Source: Myxococcales bacterium 68-20
Lineage (GTDB): Bacteria > Myxococcota_A > Polyangia > Polyangiales > Polyangiaceae
Assembly: GCA_001899635.1 (NCBI GenBank)
Contig: MKVQ01000041.1
Span: 264,973 to 328,972 of the forward strand
DNA length: 64,000 bases
Reading direction: 5' to 3'
Part shown: positions 60,561 through 64,000 of the stretch, piece by piece
How the letters are laid out: each line of letters begins with the position of its first letter
Numbering within the stretch: the first letter of the stretch is position 1
The notes under the pieces: generated by a model
Seen by the model: only the letters and a program-made list of their open reading frames with translations
The model's database searches: none
What the model was told of the DNA's origin: nothing
Translations under genes and position numbers: made by a program

Positions 60561-61076
60561 TCAGTCCTGCTTCGGGAGGCCGTCGATCCAGAGCCCGAGG
60601 CGCTCGAGCTCGGTGGCGTTCAGCTTCTTGTTGCCCTTGTCGTACGGCATCTCGCTGCCGCAATCGTGCGTGCCCTTCACCTTGTGCCAGAGGAGGCTCG
60701 CCTCGCGATCGCCGGGGACGATGCGCGTGACGTACTTGCTGCTCGCGCAGAAGCCCCGCTCCTGCCCGGCGTTGGTCGCGATGCCCACGGTCTCGCGGGT
60801 GAACGGCGTCGAGAGGTCGAGCAAGGCGTTCCTCGACCCGTGACATCTCAAGCAGCGCGCGTCGAAGAGCTTCTGCACCTCGGCCTGCGTGTACGGCTCG
60901 AGGTTCGCTGGAGGGGGCTCCTCCCCGGTCCCCTCTTCGTCGCCCTCCTCCTCACCCGCGGCCGGCGGCGGGTCGGACGGCGGCGAGGACGTCACCGTGG
61001 TGGTGGTGCATGCCGCGAGTGCTGCGAGCGCGAACACGAGGGCGAGGCCGGATGGGAGGAGCTTCGACACAAGCAT
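60561..61076 (-). CDS. lipoprotein with c-type cytochrome motif
   Basis: A 171-aa lipoprotein (Cys 23 after ALVFALAALAAC). An acidic Pro/Glu/Gly linker (30-58) is followed by a single-haem domain: CLRCH at 75-79, and a C-terminal SEMPYDKGNKKLNATELERL that places the Met ligand. The pattern fits the small cytochrome domains of planctomycete type. It would carry electrons or bind haem at the outer face. Convergent with the HEAT gene. Confidence 0.8.
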   Translation of the reverse strand: MLVSKLLPSGLALVFALAALAACTTTTVTSSPPSDPPPAAGEEEGDEEGTGEEPPPANLEPYTQAEVQKLFDARCLRCHGSRNALLDLSTPFTRETVGIATNAGQERGFCASSKYVTRIVPGDREASLLWHKVKGTHDCGSEMPYDKGNKKLNATELERLGLWIDGLPKQD

Positions 61077-61171
61077 CCCTTAGCGCGCGTCCCGAGCGCA
61101 TGCCATCTGCGAGTCGCGAACGGCGCTGGATGCGGATCGTTTCACGATCCGCAGGCTGTCTTCACCCGCGC

Positions 61172-62509
61172 TCACGGGGGCTCATCGACACCACCGGCGT
61201 CGACGGGCGACTGCGCCGGAAGCGGCAGCGCCGGCGTCGCGAGCGTGCTCGCGGCCGGAGCGACCTCCAGCGAGGCGGACGGCAGGGACACGGCCGGAGC
61301 GACGCCGGAGAGGTAGCGAGGCTTCACATGGAACACGAATGCGGCCATGAGACCGAGCACGATCACCGACGTGACGAACGCGATGAGGAACCCGAACATG
61401 GGCGACGCGCGCTTCGCCGCTCTCGGCTTCGTCCGCGCTCCCTGCGGTCGCGGCTCGTTCGGCGCGCGACGGACCGAGACGAAGCCCGGGGCGGCAGGTC
61501 CGCTCGGCGGCGGCGCGCGACGGATCTCGTCGAGCACCGGCCTCGACCGCGGCGACGCGAACGGCGCCAACGCCGCCGCGGCCTCGGCGGCCGTTGCGAA
61601 TCTGCGGTCGGGGGACTTGTCGAGCATTCGCAGGATCGCCGCCTCGAGCGCGGACGGTAGGTCCGGGCGGCGCTCGCGGAGCGGCGCCACCGGATCGCTG
61701 AGGATCGACGAGACCACCGCAGGTCCGGACGCATGCGCATTGAAGGGATGCGCGCGTGCGAGCGACTCGTAGAGAACGACGGCGGCGGACCAGAGATCGG
61801 CGCGACCGTCGACACGGCGTGCGTCGAGCATCTGCTCGGGCGCCATGTACGCGAGCGTGCCGACGATCGCGCCCGTCCGCGTGAGCCGCTGCGAGCCGGC
61901 CCCCACCATCCTCGAGACGCCGAAGTCGAGCACCTTCACGAGCGGTGCGCCGCCGAACCCGGTCGAGAGGAACACGTTGGCCGGCTTGAGATCGCGGTGC
62001 ACGATCCCTGCCCCGTGCGCGTCGGCGAGCGCGGCGAGAACCTGGATTGCATAGTCGACCGCGTCTTCGAGCTTCAGCGGGCCAGGTGCGCCGTAGGTCA
62101 GCTCGTGGAGCGTCTTGCCCCCGAGGAACTCCATCACGATGTACGGGTAGCCCGACTCGAGGACGTCGACGTCGAGCACCCGTACGACATGCTCGCTCCG
62201 GAGCGCGGCCGTTGCCTTCGCCTCGCGGTGGAACCGCGCAGCGTCCTCGGCCCACTCGGCCTCGGTCGATCCCTCACCCTCGGTGAGCACCTTGATCGCG
62301 ACGCGCTGATCGAGCGTGAGATGGATCGCCCGCACGACGACGCCGAAGCCGCCGCGTCCGATCTCGCATTCGATACGGTACTTGTCCCCGATCATCGTCC
62401 CGGGCCCGAGGCGCGGCGGCGGACGGATGCTGACGAGGTTTCTCGGCTCCTCCTGGGGACGAGGCCCAGGCGCCGTCCCCATGCGCTGCGTTTTGCCGGG
62501 TCCCTGCAT
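61172..62509 (-). CDS. transmembrane Ser/Thr protein kinase (third in window)
   Basis: A 445-aa kinase: GRGGFG at 51-56, Lys 73, HRDLKPAN at 171-178, DFG at 195-197, MAPEQMLDARR. A helix near residue 375-400 (FGFLIAFVTSVIVLGLMAAF) and a Pro/Ala-rich tail with no sensor domain follow. Starts at 62509 and 62482 are both possible; neither has a clear ribosome site. Divergent from DUF721. Confidence 0.92.
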   Translation of the reverse strand: MQGPGKTQRMGTAPGPRPQEEPRNLVSIRPPPRLGPGTMIGDKYRIECEIGRGGFGVVVRAIHLTLDQRVAIKVLTEGEGSTEAEWAEDAARFHREAKATAALRSEHVVRVLDVDVLESGYPYIVMEFLGGKTLHELTYGAPGPLKLEDAVDYAIQVLAALADAHGAGIVHRDLKPANVFLSTGFGGAPLVKVLDFGVSRMVGAGSQRLTRTGAIVGTLAYMAPEQMLDARRVDGRADLWSAAVVLYESLARAHPFNAHASGPAVVSSILSDPVAPLRERRPDLPSALEAAILRMLDKSPDRRFATAAEAAAALAPFASPRSRPVLDEIRRAPPPSGPAAPGFVSVRRAPNEPRPQGARTKPRAAKRASPMFGFLIAFVTSVIVLGLMAAFVFHVKPRYLSGVAPAVSLPSASLEVAPAASTLATPALPLPAQSPVDAGGVDEPP

Positions 62510-62550
62510 CGCGGAGCGAGCGACGATGGTACCATTGCCCGAAGACGAAG

Positions 62551-63207
62551 ATGGGCATCCGCAAGCGCATGAAGCGAAGGCGCCTCGACGCCCCCGAGCC
62601 TCTCGTGGACGTGCTCGAGCGCGCCGGCGAGAACCGCTTCGCCCGGAAAAAGCTCCCCGTCCCCCTCGCCCAGTGGCGCGCCGCGGTCGGCCCCCGCATC
62701 GCCGATCGCGCCCGGCCAATCGCGCTGGAGCGCGGGGTTCTCGTCGTGAAGGTCGTCACGAGCGTGTGGGCGAACGAGCTCTCCATGCTCGCGCCGCAGA
62801 TCATCGCCAAGCTCGCAGAGCGGGCCCCGAACGGCTCGCCGGGGATCGAGGTGAAGTCCCTCCGCTTCCGAGTGGGGCCGCTCGACGTCATCGAAGGCCT
62901 CCCGCAGCGCGTCGACTACCGGCAGGTCCCGCCCCCCGTCCCGCTCGCGCCCGACCTCGAACGCGCACTCACGCGGGTCGAGGACGACGATCTCCGAGCG
63001 ATGATCGAGCGCGCCGCCCGCGCCAACCTCGCCTGGCAGTCCGGGCCGGAGATGCGGAAGCTCGCCCGAGCGTTCAGCGCAGCGCCGCCAGCCTCTCGAG
63101 GCCCTCGAGACGCTGGAAGAGGAACCTCTCCGCCGGACCGTACCGAGGCAGGTTCTGACGAAGCATCGCCAGGTAGCTCCGGAGGCGGTTCAGGTCGACA
63201 GCAGTGA
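62551..63207 (+). CDS. DUF721/DciA-family protein
   Basis: A 218-aa protein. Residues about 15-110 form the DUF721 domain (LAQWRAAVGPRIADRARPI, VLVVKVVTSVWANELSMLA, SLRFRVG), as in DciA, which loads DnaB helicase in bacteria lacking DnaC. A disordered tail rich in Pro/Gly/Ser/Arg extends 134 bases across the 3' end of the convergent FHA gene. A gene with this domain commonly lies in such overlaps, but the long tail is unusual. Confidence 0.85.
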   Translation: MGIRKRMKRRRLDAPEPLVDVLERAGENRFARKKLPVPLAQWRAAVGPRIADRARPIALERGVLVVKVVTSVWANELSMLAPQIIAKLAERAPNGSPGIEVKSLRFRVGPLDVIEGLPQRVDYRQVPPPVPLAPDLERALTRVEDDDLRAMIERAARANLAWQSGPEMRKLARAFSAAPPASRGPRDAGRGTSPPDRTEAGSDEASPGSSGGGSGRQQ

Positions 63208-63907
63208 CCTTGCGCATCGCGTTGTAGAGCTCGTCGATGACGTGCGCGGGGCACGGTCGCTTCTGCGCTTGATAGAGTTCGATGACGTAGTCCGCCCAGC
63301 CGCCCTTACCGGTCGCCGTCGCCAGCTTGGCGCTGAACTTCGCCGCCTGGTCGACCAGCGTCGGCGGGAGCGGGCGCGACGCGCGCGTCGCCTCGATGAC
63401 GTCCGCCAGCGCCGAAGCGAGCAGACGCTCGGCCTCGCCCGCCTTGCCCATCGCGAGCGCCTTCTCCGCCACCCCGGAGAGCAGCTTGAACTGGTCCGCG
63501 CGCCGCACCATGCTCGGCTCGGGATCGCTCTCGACGTGCATGACCGGGACCCCTGAGCTCGGGGTGGTCACGCGCATCTTCGGCAGCGTCATCTTGCCGA
63601 GGCCGATGCCGCCGGAGTTCTGCGGATCCCGCGCGGCGAGGAGCGTGAGCTCTTGTGAGCCGATGAGGATGCGATCACCGACGCTGATCGCCACCTTCCC
63701 CTCGATCCGATGGCTGTTGACGATCACGCCGTTCCGGCTGTTCAGGTCCTCGACGGTGACGCCGCCCGGGCCGACCTCGAAGAGGGCGTGCCGGCGCGAC
63801 ACGAGCGGGTCGTCGAGCGAGAGCTGACAGCTCGCGTTGCGGCCCACGGCGAACGTGCCTTCGTTCAGCTCCAGATCATGCTGTAGGTAGCGGAGCCGGA
63901 AGCGCAT
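63074..63907 (-). CDS. FHA-domain protein
   Basis: A 277-aa protein. The N-terminal FHA domain (about 15-90) shows GRNASCQLSLDDPLVSRRHA, and NSRNGVIVN with the phospho-Thr-binding Asn. The C-terminal half is helical (LADVIEATRASRPLPPTLVD). FHA domains bind phosphothreonine, so it is a possible adaptor of the Ser/Thr kinases here. It overlaps the DUF721 tail on the opposite strand. Confidence 0.9.
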   Translation of the reverse strand: MRFRLRYLQHDLELNEGTFAVGRNASCQLSLDDPLVSRRHALFEVGPGGVTVEDLNSRNGVIVNSHRIEGKVAISVGDRILIGSQELTLLAARDPQNSGGIGLGKMTLPKMRVTTPSSGVPVMHVESDPEPSMVRRADQFKLLSGVAEKALAMGKAGEAERLLASALADVIEATRASRPLPPTLVDQAAKFSAKLATATGKGGWADYVIELYQAQKRPCPAHVIDELYNAMRKVTAVDLNRLRSYLAMLRQNLPRYGPAERFLFQRLEGLERLAALR

Positions 63908-63910
63908 CGT

Positions 63911-64000
63911 TCACCGGCGCGGAGCACGTTGGGGCATCGTCGGAAGGCGAGAAGACCCCGGCGCCCCCAAAGGACCATCGGTCGACACGGTTCTCATCCT
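63911..64000 (-). CDS. C-terminal end of an unidentified gene
   Basis: An open reverse frame of 29 codons reaches the window edge and stops 3 bases before the FHA start, operon spacing. Pro/Ser/Arg-rich; too short to identify. Confidence 0.35.
   Translation of the reverse strand, partial: RMRTVSTDGPLGAPGSSRLPTMPQRAPRR

Overview
The window reads as a chromosomal segment of a high-GC myxobacterium, most likely Polyangiales/Sorangiineae-like. I infer this from the strongly GC-rich third codon positions, three eukaryote-type Ser/Thr kinases with single C-terminal membrane anchors, many secreted lipoproteins of no known family, FHA, PEGA and HEAT-repeat proteins, and a sigma-54 two-component system. 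No phage, integrase, IS element or CRISPR array was seen. Housekeeping genes (argC-argB, hisH-hisA, rpsU, two tRNAs) are scattered among lineage-specific genes.

Layout. 1-10.6 kb: a truncated lipoprotein gene, a LysR regulator, a compact operon of a Cys-rich membrane peptide, an ECF-like sigma factor and a Cys-containing membrane protein, then a PAP2 phosphatase/outer-membrane-type pair beside a decayed RND efflux remnant, a cupin, a lipoprotein, a ROK protein, a CBS-domain protein, a glycosyltransferase and a lone receiver. 10.6-15 kb: tRNA-Pro, a 22-bp tandem repeat, and a copper block (P-type ATPase, Rossmann protein, Cys-rich Csp-type copper-storage protein). 15-25 kb: a lipoprotein metallohydrolase, an M20 peptidase, a four-His-box hydroxylase, argCB, a Cys-rich repeat lipoprotein and hisHA. 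25-33 kb: a reverse-strand run with a Ser/Thr kinase and secreted partner, a TPR/PEGA protein, a split ALDH pair and deoC.

33-39.7 kb: a SulP transporter with a small membrane protein behind a near-consensus sigma-54 promoter, the adjacent NtrC-type regulator/histidine kinase pair that probably controls it, and a beta-carbonic anhydrase. Together these suggest regulated inorganic-carbon uptake. 39.7-47.9 kb: a small winged-helix regulator with its own palindromic operator, an FTR-like Fe-S protein, S21, a kinase-TPR fusion, a basic DNA-binding protein, lipoproteins and tRNA-Leu. 47.9-64 kb: Ppx/GppA, a lipoprotein overlapping a TonB-type receptor, a run of envelope genes (DUF4159, VWA/GATase-like, lipase-like, HEAT), a cytochrome-type lipoprotein, a third kinase, and convergent, overlapping DUF721/DciA and FHA genes.

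Most unusual: (i) the Cys-rich peptide/sigma/membrane operon at 2.0-3.35 kb; (ii) a dispersed intergenic hairpin repeat (core TTGGGGC-loop-GCCCCAA followed by CCCGCAGT) at five sites; (iii) the sigma-54-driven SulP operon, whose predicted transcript starts almost at the first AUG; (iv) an argB start region made of three perfect 21-bp repeats, each supplying a GTG.
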